Origin: Streptomyces sp. A1136 | Lineage (GTDB): Bacteria; Actinomycetota; Actinomycetes; Streptomycetales; Streptomycetaceae | Reading direction: 5' to 3' | Length of the DNA stretch: 40,261 bases | NCBI RefSeq assembly: GCF_004795055.1 | Contig: NZ_SSBJ01000051.1 | Location: forward strand, 1 to 40,261 | Shown here: one piece after another, positions 16,319 through 26,504 of the stretch | How positions within the stretch are numbered: position 1 is the first letter of the stretch | Layout of the letters: the number at the start of each line of letters is the position of its first letter | Made by a program: the position numbers and the translations under genes | Notes under the pieces: model-generated | The model's input: only the letters and a program-made list of their open reading frames with translations | The model's database searches: none | What the model was told of the DNA's origin: nothing

Positions 16319-16972
16319 GTGCAGCTGGAACCGATCACCTGGCAGCGGCTGGCCGAGCGGCTCGCCGATCACCTCGACGTACGCGAACCCGCTCGGGACG
16401 AGGCGGGTTGGCGGAGGGTCGGCATCGACGGCGCGCCCGCCGCCGACACGGGATCGGCCACGGACCACCTGGCCGATGCCCTGCGCTCGCGCGGCCGCCC
16501 GGTCCTCGTGGTGGCGGCCGACGGCTTCCTGCGTCCCGCCTCCCTGCGCTTCGAGTACGGCCGCGAGGACGTGGACGCCTACCTCGGCGGCTGGTACGAC
16601 ACGGCCGCCCTGTGGCGCGAGGTGTTCGGCCCGACCGACCCGGGCGGTACCGGGCGCGTACTGCCCGACCTGTGGGACCCCGTGACCGACCGGGCCACGC
16701 GCAGCCCGTACGCCGAACTGCCGCCCGGGGGCGTCCTGATCGTGCACGGCCCACTGCTGCTGGGCCACTGGTTCCCCTTCGACCTCAGCGTCCACGTCCA
16801 CCTCTCCACAGGGGCGCTGGCCCGTCGTACGGAGGACTCCGCGCGCTGGACCCTTCCCGCCTTCGCCCGCTACGAGGCCGAGACCGATCCGGCGTCGATC
16901 GCGGACGTCCTGGTGAGGGCCGACGACCCTCGCCACCCGGCGTGGGCCGGCATCCGCGGGGCTGCCGGCTGA
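16319..16972 (+). CDS. Uridine kinase-like P-loop-fold protein without a P-loop
   Basis: This 217-residue protein aligns by eye with actinobacterial uridine kinase-like proteins. It starts VGIDGAPAADTGSATDHLA where a kinase would have a Walker A, then has ADGFLRPASLRFEYGRED, WYDTAALWREV and VLIVHGPLLLG, and ends with a helical tail. The Gly-Lys-Ser/Thr of a true P-loop is absent. I recall a degraded loop in many relatives, so it is probably a family trait. Catalysis on uridine is therefore doubtful; it may bind a nucleotide or sugar without kinase activity. GTG 16319 has no Shine-Dalgarno site and a -10-like hexamer six bases upstream, so it is probably leaderless. Confidence 0.7.
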   Translation: MQLEPITWQRLAERLADHLDVREPARDEAGWRRVGIDGAPAADTGSATDHLADALRSRGRPVLVVAADGFLRPASLRFEYGREDVDAYLGGWYDTAALWREVFGPTDPGGTGRVLPDLWDPVTDRATRSPYAELPPGGVLIVHGPLLLGHWFPFDLSVHVHLSTGALARRTEDSARWTLPAFARYEAETDPASIADVLVRADDPRHPAWAGIRGAAG

Positions 16973-17058
16973 CGAGATCGGGCCCGCACCCCGCGGCACC
17001 GTGACGGACGTCCCCACTCCGCAACAACCCCGTCCCCGCCCGGTGGCGAACCGGAACA

Positions 17059-17074
17059 GGCCATCGTGATGGCC
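17059..17074. promoter_or_regulatory. Dyad GGCCATC-GT-GATGGCC
   Basis: A 7-bp perfect inverted repeat with a two-base centre lies about 75 bases upstream of the decayed lipoprotein gene. It has an operator-like form; no regulator is identified. Confidence 0.3.
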
Positions 17075-17148
17075 GACGATCGCGGGCCGGCTTGCCGGGG
17101 ACGCTTCGACGGCCGCCCCGTACGGCGCCTTGGCAGAGGGAGACCGCG

Positions 17149-17762
17149 ATGAGCAGATGTCCGAAGGCCGGCGGCACTGGCCGCGCCGGCCCTGTCCGCG
17201 AGCCTGGCCCTGACGGGCTGCAACGGTGACACCGAAGCGGGAGCCGCCGCTTCGACGCCGGGCAGCACGCCCAGCGCGACGCCCGCCCCGCCCTCGGCCC
17301 CGGTCGGCGGTGCGCTGCCCTCCCCGGTGAAGCCCACGGCGAAGGCGACACCGGCCGCCGCCTCCCCGTCCGCCACCGCGCCCGGCAAACCCAAGCCGTC
17401 GGCCCCCGTGCCCGGCCGCGCCTCCAAGGCGCCGAGCCCGCCGGACGAGGTCGCCGTCTACCGCTACACCCCCGAAGGCGGCTTCTCCGGCCTGATCGTC
17501 AGGCACGACCACTGGGGTTGCCCCGGCCCGGCGGCGCCGCCCACTTCGAGACGGTCGGCGACGAGAGCTTCATCCCGATGGCCGAGGACGCCAAGATCAC
17601 CGCGCTCACCCCGATCGTCGCGAGCTCGGTGTGCAGGCCGATCACCCTCCACGAGCTCAGCACCGGCTCGTCGCCCACCCGGACAAGGGCCTGGTGTTCC
17701 ACTACAACGTGGGCAAGTCGGGAGCCGTCGACACGCTCGGCCAGGAGGAGTACACGGCGTGA
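17149..17762 (+). pseudogene. Secreted lipoprotein gene with three frameshifts
   Basis: A lipoprotein signal is visible (RPAALAAPALSASLALTGC, lipobox L-T-G-C with Cys at 17219-17221), followed by a Pro/Ala/Ser linker and a small domain beginning DEVAVYRYTPEGGFSGLIV. No single frame covers it. The start ATG (17149, with GAGGGAG upstream) is in a different frame from the lipobox. The domain changes frame at about 17517 within a CCCC run (continuing as GGAAHFETVGDESFIPM) and again at about 17668 (LVAHPDKGLVFHYNVGKSG), ending at TGA 17760-17762. The last two are single-base losses. The intact product would be about 200 residues of unknown function. Either the gene is dead or this stretch has sequencing indels. 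Confidence 0.75.
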
Positions 17763-18658
17763 GCGGCGGGCCGGCCGCCCGGCCGGGTGACCGCCAAGGC
17801 GGCGGCGCGGCAGCCCGCGCGGGCGGCATCCGCCGGGCCGGCGCCCGCCAGCCGGGCCGCCAGGAAGCCCCCGGTGAAGGCGTCCCCCGCGCCCGTGGAG
17901 TCCACCGCCTCGGCCGCCTCCGCCCCCACCTCGGCGGTGATCCGACCCGCTTCGGCGACCAGCGCCCCCGCCGCCCCCCGGGTGACCACCACCAGCGGTA
18001 TCCGCCGGCTCAGTTCCGCCGCCGCGAGCGCCACCCCGGCCGACCCCGGCAGGCCGGCCAGCAGGGCGGCCTCGTTCTCGTTGGGCAGGAGTACGTCCAC
18101 CCCCGCCACGGCGGCCAGGAAGCGCTCCGGACCCAGCGTGGCGAGGAAGCCCGCCGAGGCCGGGTCCACGCTCACCGGAATCCCCCGGGCGCGTGCCTCC
18201 CGCAGGGCGACCAGGGCCAGCTCCCGGCTGGAGTCGGCGAAGAACAGGTACCCCGACAAGTGCAGGTGCGCGGCCCCGTCCAGCAGGGCGGGCGCCCAGT
18301 CGGCGGGGGACAGGCGCAGCGAGGCCCCGCTGTCGGTCAGGAACGTGCGCTCCGCGTCCTCGCCGACGAGCACCACCACCGTCCCCGTCGGCTCCTCGGG
18401 GTCGATCACCAGCCTCGGCCGCACCCCGGCGTCGACCAGCGCCCGCTCGTGCCAGCGCGCCGATTCCGCGCCCACCCGCGCGAGGAGGCGCACCTCCGCA
18501 GTACCCGTACGGGCGGCCCAGCAAGCCGCGTTGGCCCCCGCTCCGCCGGGCAGGGTCCGGATGCGCGCCGCCGTGTCGGTGGCCGGGGCCAGCGGCTGCG
18601 GATGTACCGCCACCACGTCCGTCACCACGTCCCCGACGACCAGTAACGCCCCGGTCAT
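17702..18658 (-). CDS. psuK: PfkB-family kinase, probable pseudouridine kinase
   Basis: A sugar/nucleoside kinase of the ribokinase fold, 318 residues. It shows the N-terminal signature TLPGGAGANAACWAARTG and the ATP/anion-hole motif DSTGAGDAFTGGFLA near residue 250. Its ATG overlaps the psuG stop (ATGA), so the two are coupled. By this context it should phosphorylate pseudouridine to pseudouridine 5'-phosphate, which PsuG then cleaves. Codon 5 is TTA (18646-18644), rare in this GC-rich genome and, in streptomycetes, decoded by the bldA tRNA. The frame runs 61 bases into the 3' end of the convergent lipoprotein remnant, so the true C-terminus may lie earlier. Confidence 0.85.
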   Translation of the reverse strand: MTGALLVVGDVVTDVVAVHPQPLAPATDTAARIRTLPGGAGANAACWAARTGTAEVRLLARVGAESARWHERALVDAGVRPRLVIDPEEPTGTVVVLVGEDAERTFLTDSGASLRLSPADWAPALLDGAAHLHLSGYLFFADSSRELALVALREARARGIPVSVDPASAGFLATLGPERFLAAVAGVDVLLPNENEAALLAGLPGSAGVALAAAELSRRIPLVVVTRGAAGALVAEAGRITAEVGAEAAEAVDSTGAGDAFTGGFLAARLAGAGPADAARAGCRAAALAVTRPGGRPAAHAVYSSWPSVSTAPDLPTL

Positions 18659-19599
18659 GCCCGCGCCGCCCACGCCCGTGCGATCCGCGCGCCGAGTCGC
18701 ACGTTGCCCCGCACCGCGGCCAGGTTCGCCTCCAACGACGCCCCACCCGTCTCGCGCACCAGGAATCCCAGCAGGAACGGGGTAACCGCCTGCCCCGTGA
18801 GCCCCCGCTTCCGGCACTCGGCGAGCGCCTCGGCCAGCACGCGGTCGTGCAGTTCCGGATCCAACTGTTCCGCCTCCGCGACCGGATTGGCCACCAGCAG
18901 TGCGGACTCCGTCCCGCCGAGGGCGTCCTGGGCGGCCATCACCCGGGCCACCTCTTCCGGGCTGTGCACCGTCCAGTCCACCGGCTCCCCGGAACTGGCC
19001 AGGTAGAAACCGGGGAAGCGGTCCGTCCCGTACCCGAGCACCCCGACGCCCAGGGTCTCCAGCCGCTCCAGGGTGGCCGGGACGTCCAGGATCGACTTCA
19101 CCCCCGCGCACACCACCGTCAGACGCGTGCGTGCCAGCAACGACAGGTCCGCCGACTCGTCCTGGCTACGCGTCCAGTCCCGGTGTACGCCGCCCAGCCC
19201 GCCCGTGGCGAAGACCCGCAGCCCCGCGCGCGCGGCCAGGAAGGCCGTCGCGGAGACGGTCGTCGCCCCCGTGGCGCCCGTCGCCAGAGCGGGCGCCAGG
19301 TCCCGGTGGCCGAGTTTGCGCACGCCGTCGCCGCCCGCGATCCGCTCCAGCGCGGCCTTGTCGAGGCCCGCGTACGCCACTCCGTCCAGGACCGCGACCG
19401 TCGCCGGGACCGCGCCTTCCGTACGCACCAAGGCCTCCAGCTCCAGGCCCACCGCCAGATTGCGCGGGCGGGGCAGGCCGTGGGCGATGATCGTCGACTC
19501 CAGTGCGACCACCGGCCGCCCCTCGGCCAGCGCGTCGCGCACCTCTTCCGACAGGACCGGTACCCCGGACGGGGATGCAGCTGCTCTGTGCTGTGACAT
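18655..19599 (-). CDS. psuG: Pseudouridine-5'-phosphate glycosidase
   Basis: PsuG splits the C-glycosidic bond of pseudouridine 5'-phosphate into uracil and ribose 5-phosphate, a salvage step after RNA breakdown. It has 314 residues, near the 312 of the E. coli enzyme. The conserved Glu of the active site is in VVALESTIIAHGLPRP. The Lys residues that correspond to the E. coli catalytic lysines are in VRKLGHRD and VVCAGVKSILD. The Mn-binding region GGLGGVHRD is also present. ATG 19599 is chosen by similarity to the family start; an ATG four codons upstream is possible. It is first of a two-gene operon with psuK and diverges from the cupin gene at 19748. Confidence 0.93.
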   Translation of the reverse strand: MSQHRAAASPSGVPVLSEEVRDALAEGRPVVALESTIIAHGLPRPRNLAVGLELEALVRTEGAVPATVAVLDGVAYAGLDKAALERIAGGDGVRKLGHRDLAPALATGATGATTVSATAFLAARAGLRVFATGGLGGVHRDWTRSQDESADLSLLARTRLTVVCAGVKSILDVPATLERLETLGVGVLGYGTDRFPGFYLASSGEPVDWTVHSPEEVARVMAAQDALGGTESALLVANPVAEAEQLDPELHDRVLAEALAECRKRGLTGQAVTPFLLGFLVRETGGASLEANLAAVRGNVRLGARIARAWAARA

Positions 19600-19733
19600 G
19601 TCCCCATCCATGGCACGGGATCGCCGCCCCCAAACGCCGGGCCCCGCGCCCGTGCCGACAGCCTGGACAGGATGACGCGTTCCGAGCGTCCCGGATCGAC
19701 GCTCTGGCCACCCCGCGGGCGTGGGGCCGGCCC

Positions 19734-19739
19734 TAGGCT
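19734..19739 (+). promoter_or_regulatory. Putative -10 of the leaderless cupin gene
   Basis: TAGGCT ends eight bases before ATG 19748; no Shine-Dalgarno site is present. It has the same form as the elements at coaE and the DinB-like gene. Confidence 0.45.
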
Positions 19740-19747
19740 TGCGCCCC

Positions 19748-20125
19748 ATGAGCAGCAGTGAGCACAGCGCCCGCACCGCCTCCTTCGCCGTCTCCGTGCC
19801 GGACTTCCCGGACGTCGAACTGGAGGTCGAGGAGCTGGACCCGGACCGGATCGTCTCGGGAGAACCGGTCGTGACCGGCAAGGTGCTGTGGGAGGCCGAG
19901 GACGGTTCGCAGATCCGCGGGATCTGGCAGATCACCCCCGGCGTGGTCACGGACACCGAGGCGGACGAGCTCTTCGTGGTCGTGAGCGGTCGCGCCACCA
20001 TCGAGGTCGAGGGCGGGACGACCCTGGAAGTGGGCCCCGGCTCCGCCTGCGTGCTCCGCGAGGGCGACAAGACGACCTGGACCGTCCACGAGACGCTGCG
20101 CAAGGCCTACCACATCAACTGCTGA
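19748..20125 (+). CDS. Cupin domain protein (DUF861/ureidoglycine-aminohydrolase-like)
   Basis: A 125-residue single cupin. The sequence GKVLWEAEDGSQIRGIWQIT, then EADELFVVVSGRATIEVEGG and GPGSACVLREGDKTTWTVHE, is the pattern of the cupin_3 (DUF861) family. That family often lacks the full His set, and here most metal-binding His residues are missing. Many members are described as enzymes or sensors of uncertain function. The gene converges with an MFS gene and diverges from psuG-psuK. A functional link to nucleoside salvage is possible from position only. No ribosome binding site; a leaderless start is proposed. Confidence 0.82.
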   Translation: MSSSEHSARTASFAVSVPDFPDVELEVEELDPDRIVSGEPVVTGKVLWEAEDGSQIRGIWQITPGVVTDTEADELFVVVSGRATIEVEGGTTLEVGPGSACVLREGDKTTWTVHETLRKAYHINC

Positions 20126-20203
20126 ACCCCCGCGCCACACGTGACGGCGCCCTGCCCCACGGCAACGGCCCCCGCCGCACCACCCGCCCGTCCCGCGCGG
20201 GGT

Positions 20204-21502
20204 CTACCCGTCCGCCCCCGCCCGGACCGCCCCGGGGTACCGGCGGGAGGTGAACAGCGCGAGCGCCGCCATCGGCAGCAGCAGCGCGGCGCCGATCGCG
20301 TTCAGCCAGCCGTAGCCGGCCTGGGACATCACCAGCCCGGCCACGGCGCCCCCGACGCCCGCGGCGGTGTTCATCGTGAGGTCGCTCAGGCCCTGTACGG
20401 CGGCCCGCGCGCCCTGCGGCACCGAGTCGGTCAGCAGCGCCGAGCCGGACACCATCCCGGCCGACCAGCCCAGCCCGAGCAGGAACAGCCCGAGCGCGCT
20501 CTGGCCGTGCCGATCGCCCGCCGTACCCGCCAGCAGCGCGGCGAGGCACAGCAGCCCGGCCCCGAGGCCGATGACGGACAGCCGTCCGAGCCGGTCCGCG
20601 AGCCACCCCATGACCGGCGAGAAGGCGAACATACCGGCGATGTGGCCGCTGATGACGAGGCCCACCAGCTTCAGTCCGGCGCCGTGGTGACCGAGGTCCA
20701 TCGGGGTCATCACCATGATCGACACCATGGTGGTGTGGGACACCGCGACGGTGAGCAGGGCCAGACGGGCCCGGGGCGAGGCCTTCACGGCGGCGAACCC
20801 GGCGCGCAGCGAGCGACCCGCCGCGGGCTGCGCCGCCGGCGCCGACAGCGCACGCGCCGTCAGCAGCGGGTCGGGCCGCAGGAAGACGGCCAGCAGCGTG
20901 CCGGTGAGGACGAAGACGACGGCGGCCCACAGGAAGGGGCCCGCCGTCTGGGGTATGGAGGTGCCGGCGAAGCCGGCGGCGGCCGGGGCGGAGAGGTTCG
21001 GCCCGGCGACCGCCCCGATCGTGGAGGCCCAGACGACCACGGAGATCGCCCGCGCGCGACGGTCGGGCGCCGCGAGGTCCGCGGCGGCGAAGCGGGCCTG
21101 GAGGTTGGCGGAGGAGGCCGCGCCGAAGCAGGCCATGCCCAGCATCAGCAGCGGGAAGTTCCCGACCGAGGCGGCGAGCACCACGAGGAGGGCCCCGCAG
21201 GCACCGATCCCGTAGGCCAGGACCAGCCCGGCCCTGCGCCCCCGGGCCGTCATGAAGGCGGCGAGCGGCAGCGAGACCAGGGCGGTGCCGATCACGGAGG
21301 CGGTGGAGGCGAAGCCGGACAGGGACTCCGTACCGCTGACCTCGGTGGCCAGGACCGGGGCCAGGGCGATGCTGATGGGCACGCCCAGACCACCCAGCAT
21401 CTGACTGGCGATCAGCACCGCGGTGATCCGTCGCCGCAACCGGGGCAGCTCCGCGGCCGTGACCGGCGCGACGGTGCGCCGGGCACCGGTGGGCGCCGTC
21501 AC
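20204..21502 (-). CDS. MFS transporter
   Basis: This 432-residue inner-membrane transporter has about 12 predicted helices, with hydrophobic segments starting near ITAVLIASQMLGGLGVPIS. A motif-A-like loop sits between helices 2 and 3 (LAAFMTARGRRAGLVLAYG), with a second, related loop in the C-terminal half (GWLADRLGRLSVIGLGAG). It resembles drug/metabolite efflux members (MFS_1). The GTG at 21502 has GAGGGGGG about nine bases upstream. The substrate is unknown. The leader upstream contains nested inverted repeats (21575-21633). Confidence 0.87.
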   Translation of the reverse strand: MTAPTGARRTVAPVTAAELPRLRRRITAVLIASQMLGGLGVPISIALAPVLATEVSGTESLSGFASTASVIGTALVSLPLAAFMTARGRRAGLVLAYGIGACGALLVVLAASVGNFPLLMLGMACFGAASSANLQARFAAADLAAPDRRARAISVVVWASTIGAVAGPNLSAPAAAGFAGTSIPQTAGPFLWAAVVFVLTGTLLAVFLRPDPLLTARALSAPAAQPAAGRSLRAGFAAVKASPRARLALLTVAVSHTTMVSIMVMTPMDLGHHGAGLKLVGLVISGHIAGMFAFSPVMGWLADRLGRLSVIGLGAGLLCLAALLAGTAGDRHGQSALGLFLLGLGWSAGMVSGSALLTDSVPQGARAAVQGLSDLTMNTAAGVGGAVAGLVMSQAGYGWLNAIGAALLLPMAALALFTSRRYPGAVRAGADG

Positions 21503-21574
21503 GCCCGGCACCCCCCTCGGGGGAGCGGCACGCGGGTGTAGGCGGCGAGGTGACCGCGCGCGGCGGCAGAAGTA

Positions 21575-21633
21575 GTCACCGCCGGAGTTTCCCACCCCTT
21601 ACCGCATGGCGGAAGCCGGTAGGCGGCGGTGAC
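21575..21633. repeat. Inverted repeat in the leader of the MFS gene
   Basis: A perfect 10-bp inverted repeat (21575-21584 against 21624-21633) encloses a smaller ACCG/CGGT pairing. It lies about 75-130 bases upstream of the MFS start, in the 245-base gap before ogt. It could be a hairpin in the mRNA leader or an operator; it matches no riboswitch class I know. Confidence 0.45.
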
Positions 21634-21747
21634 ACCCGGGCCCGCGCACCCCCCTGTGAGCGGCAGCGCCCCAAGATGCGACGGCCGGGGCGCCCCTCTT
21701 CGTCGCGGGCCCCCGCTCGCCCCGCCGCGCACGTCCCCGTGCGCCGC

Positions 21748-22311
21748 TCAGAACAGCGGTTCGGGCAGCACCCCCTCCAGTGCGAGCAGGACGCGCTTGG
21801 CCTCCACCCCGCCCCCGAAGCCGCCGATGCCGCCGTCGTTCTCCACGACCCGGTGGCAGGGGACGACCACCGGCAACGGATTGGACCCCATGGCGTTGCC
21901 CACCGCCTGGGCCGCGCCCGGCTGTCCGACGCGGGCGGCAAGCTCCCCGTACCCGACGACCTGACCGTAGGGCACCGAGCGGTCGAGCTCCAGCAGCACC
22001 TGGCGGTTGAAGCCGGAGCTGAGCCGCCAGTCCAGCGGCAGCTCGAAGCGCCGCAGCGAACCCGCGAAGTACGCCTTCACCTGGCGTATCGGCTCGGCGA
22101 GCAGCACCTCGCCGCCCGCTTCCGGCCGCCAGGCGTCCGCGCCCAGCCGGGAGACCAGCGAGCCGATCATCCGGTCGACCCGGTCCGGCCCGGCGTGGAA
22201 CCCGACCCGGACCAAACCCTCCGGGGTCGCGGCAAGGAGGAGGGGTCCGACGCCACCGTCGACGACGGACCATTCGAGATGCGGCCCGCGGGGCCGCTCG
22301 GAGCTGTCCAC
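21748..22311 (-). CDS. ogt: Methylated-DNA--[protein]-cysteine S-methyltransferase
   Basis: Ogt repairs O6-alkylguanine by moving the alkyl group irreversibly to its active-site Cys. This protein is 187 residues. It has the N-terminal ribonuclease-like domain and the C-terminal DNA-binding domain with VPYGQVVGYGELAARVG, NPLPVVVPCHRVV (active-site PCHRV) and a modified glycine-rich end. The usual helix-turn-helix arginine-finger region is present (AAQAVGNAM). The start GTG 22311 lacks a Shine-Dalgarno site and lies six bases after a -10 hexamer, so a leaderless mRNA is expected. Its promoter is of the DNA-damage type. The upstream neighbour on the same strand is the glycerophosphodiesterase, with 60 bases between. 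Confidence 0.95.
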   Translation of the reverse strand: MDSSERPRGPHLEWSVVDGGVGPLLLAATPEGLVRVGFHAGPDRVDRMIGSLVSRLGADAWRPEAGGEVLLAEPIRQVKAYFAGSLRRFELPLDWRLSSGFNRQVLLELDRSVPYGQVVGYGELAARVGQPGAAQAVGNAMGSNPLPVVVPCHRVVENDGGIGGFGGGVEAKRVLLALEGVLPEPLF

Positions 22312-22317
22312 GCGTCC

Positions 22318-22340
22318 ACCGTACGGCCCGCCACCGACAT
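22318..22340 (-). promoter_or_regulatory. DNA-damage (RecA-NDp/PafBC-type) promoter of ogt
   Basis: On the minus strand ATGTCGGTG (22340-22332), eight bases, TACGGT (22323-22318), then six bases and the GTG start at 22311. One mismatch (first base A) to TTGTCRGTG-N8-TANNNT. Predicted leaderless. Confidence 0.7.
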
Positions 22341-22371
22341 CCCGGCCCGGCGTCGAACCGGGCCGCCCGGA

Positions 22372-23286
22372 TCAGAACCAGCCCACCGCGTCCCGCACCA
22401 CGTCGGGCGCGTTGGTGATGATCCCGTCCACTCCCATGCCCCGGACCTTGCGGGCGGTCGCCGCGTCGTCCACGATCCAGGTGTCCACCTCCATGGCCTT
22501 GCCGTGCGCGCCGCGGAGGCGGTGCACGGCCGCGACCCAGTCGGCCGAGATCGTCGTGTGCCACGGGTTGATCCGGTCGGTGAACGCGGCGTAGCGCGGC
22601 AGGTCGGCGACCTTGGGGGTGCCCAGGAAGGCCGTCACGATGTCCGGACGCAGGTCGTGCACGATCCGGATGGAGTCGGCGCTGAAGCTCTGCACCACCA
22701 GCCGGCGGTCCACGTGCGCCTCGTCGAGCCAGCCGAGCCCCTCCAGCAGGTCCAGGGTCTGCCGCTCGATCCCCGGGTAGAGCTCCGGCTTCTTGATCTC
22801 CAGCAGCAGCCGCTGCCGGTTGCGCTGGACCCGGTTCATGTAGCTGCGCAGGGTCGGTACGCGGGCGCCCGCGTACTCCTCGCTGAACCAGCTCCCCGCG
22901 TCCAGCCTGGCGATCTCCGCCGCCGTGAAGTCCTTGACGAGCCACGGCTTGCGATCTGGGAACACCTGCTCGACATTGGTGGTGCGGGCCAGACTGTCGT
23001 CGTGGACGACCACGAGTTCGCCGTCCTTGGTGCGCTGGACGTCGTTCTCGACCCAGGTCGCGCCGAGCCGCATGGCGAGGTCGATCGACTCCAGGGTGTT
23101 CTCCGGGGCGTACGCCGAAGCCCCCCGGTGGGCGTACACGACGGGGGCGGGCGAGCCGAACGGGCCCTTGCCCGAGGCGGGACGGCCCGCGGGGCCGGCG
23201 GCGGACGAGACCGTCGTGCCGAGCACGGTGAGGGTCAGGCCCAGGAAGGCGGCCGCGGCCGCGGCGGCGGGTCGGACGACGTACAT
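22372..23286 (-). CDS. Secreted glycerophosphodiester phosphodiesterase
   Basis: This enzyme of the GDPD family hydrolyses glycerophosphodiesters to an alcohol and glycerol 3-phosphate, and supplies phosphate or carbon. It has 304 residues. The signal peptide comprises MYVVRPAAAAAAAFLGLTLT and a likely cleavage near residue 30. The catalytic HRG motif is in YAHRGASAYAPENTLESI, the metal-binding acidic pair in VENDVQ and the second His in VVHDDSLARTT, as expected. ATG 23286 is set by GAGGAG six bases upstream. It diverges from uvrB across 302 bases. Regulation by phosphate is common in the family, but I see no PHO box with confidence. Confidence 0.93.
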   Translation of the reverse strand: MYVVRPAAAAAAAFLGLTLTVLGTTVSSAAGPAGRPASGKGPFGSPAPVVYAHRGASAYAPENTLESIDLAMRLGATWVENDVQRTKDGELVVVHDDSLARTTNVEQVFPDRKPWLVKDFTAAEIARLDAGSWFSEEYAGARVPTLRSYMNRVQRNRQRLLLEIKKPELYPGIERQTLDLLEGLGWLDEAHVDRRLVVQSFSADSIRIVHDLRPDIVTAFLGTPKVADLPRYAAFTDRINPWHTTISADWVAAVHRLRGAHGKAMEVDTWIVDDAATARKVRGMGVDGIITNAPDVVRDAVGWF

Positions 23287-23350
23287 GCGTTCTCCTCGGG
23301 TCGTGAGCCCCTGCCCCTGCCTCAAACAGGCGCGAAGCGGCAGACGTTGC

Positions 23351-23455
23351 GGCGATGCACTTCACGGCTATGCAGTTGACGGCGATGCACTTCACGGAGA
23401 TCTGCCCCATGGAGATCCGCTGTATGGCGATCATGGGCGTGAAGATCACCGGGCC
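23351..23455. repeat. 15-bp repeat ladder upstream of uvrB
   Basis: Seven consecutive 15-base units begin GGCGAT, GGCTAT, GGCGAT, GGAGAT, GGAGAT, GGCGAT and GAAGAT; the first and third are identical. Read on the minus strand a frame gives pentapeptide-like units (GDLHA, ADLHG, ADLRE, then VHRRQ, VHRRN). It looks like a short, decayed pentapeptide-repeat segment or a tandem array. No start codon with a ribosome site supports a gene. It lies between the glycerophosphodiesterase and uvrB. Confidence 0.8.
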
Positions 23456-23559
23456 GCCACCGAACTACGACAAACGGACCAGGCCGCCGCCTACCGGACG
23501 GGTACGGCGAACGGCCGGGGCGCCGTCGCGGGGGGCCGCCGACCGGCGCGGGTGCGTGA

Positions 23560-23582
23560 GTGTCAGTGGAGGGTCGTACGGT
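23560..23582 (+). promoter_or_regulatory. DNA-damage (RecA-NDp/PafBC-type) promoter of uvrB
   Basis: GTGTCAGTG (23560-23568), eight bases, TACGGT (23577-23582), then six bases to ATG 23589. One mismatch (first base) to TTGTCRGTG-N8-TANNNT. Predicted leaderless, although GGAG in the six-base gap could also act weakly as a ribosome site. Confidence 0.75.
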
Positions 23583-23588
23583 GGAGTC

Positions 23589-25736
<2,148 letters not shown>

Positions 25737-25826
25737 CCCGGGGCAGGTCAGTAGGGTGGGCCACGGGCAGCCGCGGGTACGTGCCGCGGGCCCTCGTCGG
25801 GGTGGGTAGAGGAGAGGGGACATCGC

Positions 25827-26405
25827 GTGACGGTCAACATGACCAAGGGTCAGGCCATCAGTCTGCAGAAGCAGGACGGGGGCACCCTGACCGCGGTCCG
25901 GATGGGCCTCGGCTGGCAGGCGGCCAAGCGGCGCGGGCTGTTCGGCTCGCGGACCCGCGAGATCGACCTGGACGCGTCGGCGGTGCTCTTCGCCGACAAG
26001 CAGCCGGTGGACGTGGTGTTCTTCCGGCACCTGCAGAGCGACGACGGCTCCGTGCGGCACACCGGTGACAACCTCGTCGGCGGTGTCGGCCAGGGAGGGG
26101 ACGACGAGGCGATCCTGGTCGACCTCCAGCGCGTGCCCGTGCACATCGACCAGATCGTCTTCACGGTGAACTCCTTCACCGGGCAGACCTTCCAGGAGGT
26201 GCAGAACGCCTTCTGCCGCATCGTCGACGAGACCAACGGCCAGGAACTGGCCCGTTACACCCTCGACGGCGGAGGCGCGTACACCGCGCAGATCATGGCG
26301 AAGGTGTCGCGCGTCGGCGCCGGCTGGCAGATGACGGCCCTGGGGACCCCGGCGAACGGCCGGACCTTCCAGGACCTGATGCCGGCGATCCTGCCGCACC
26401 TGTAG
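25827..26405 (+). CDS. TerD family protein
   Basis: A 192-residue cytoplasmic protein of the tellurite-resistance/stress family; many members bind Ca2+. It starts MTKGQAISLQKQDGGTLTAV and has the TerD core: MGLGWQA, then IDLDASAVLFADK, HTGDNLVGGVGQGGDDEAIL and VDLQRVPVHIDQIVFTVNSF. The DLDAS and GDDE stretches fit the two usual Ca-binding acidic sites. GTG 25827 has GAGGGG eight bases upstream. An adjacent TerD-like gene follows, then terC, a grouping known as part of the ter-type stress system. The role in metal or phage stress is inferred from the family. Confidence 0.93.
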   Translation: MTVNMTKGQAISLQKQDGGTLTAVRMGLGWQAAKRRGLFGSRTREIDLDASAVLFADKQPVDVVFFRHLQSDDGSVRHTGDNLVGGVGQGGDDEAILVDLQRVPVHIDQIVFTVNSFTGQTFQEVQNAFCRIVDETNGQELARYTLDGGGAYTAQIMAKVSRVGAGWQMTALGTPANGRTFQDLMPAILPHL

Positions 26406-26504
26406 TCGCAGTCACAGTCACGCCGGGCAGTGGCACCGGTGGGGAACGGCGCCCGGCGGGCGCGGACGACCAACAGCACAGAGGGCACGGGGGAGGGCTG
26501 CACG

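Noticed and set aside
17059..17074. Dyad upstream of the lipoprotein remnant as a firm operator
   Set aside because: Single occurrence with no regulator linked; kept only as a low-confidence site.
22575..22595. GTCGGTG followed by a TAGCGC-like hexamer
   Set aside because: It is inside the glycerophosphodiesterase gene, on the opposite strand, and the spacing is one base too long.
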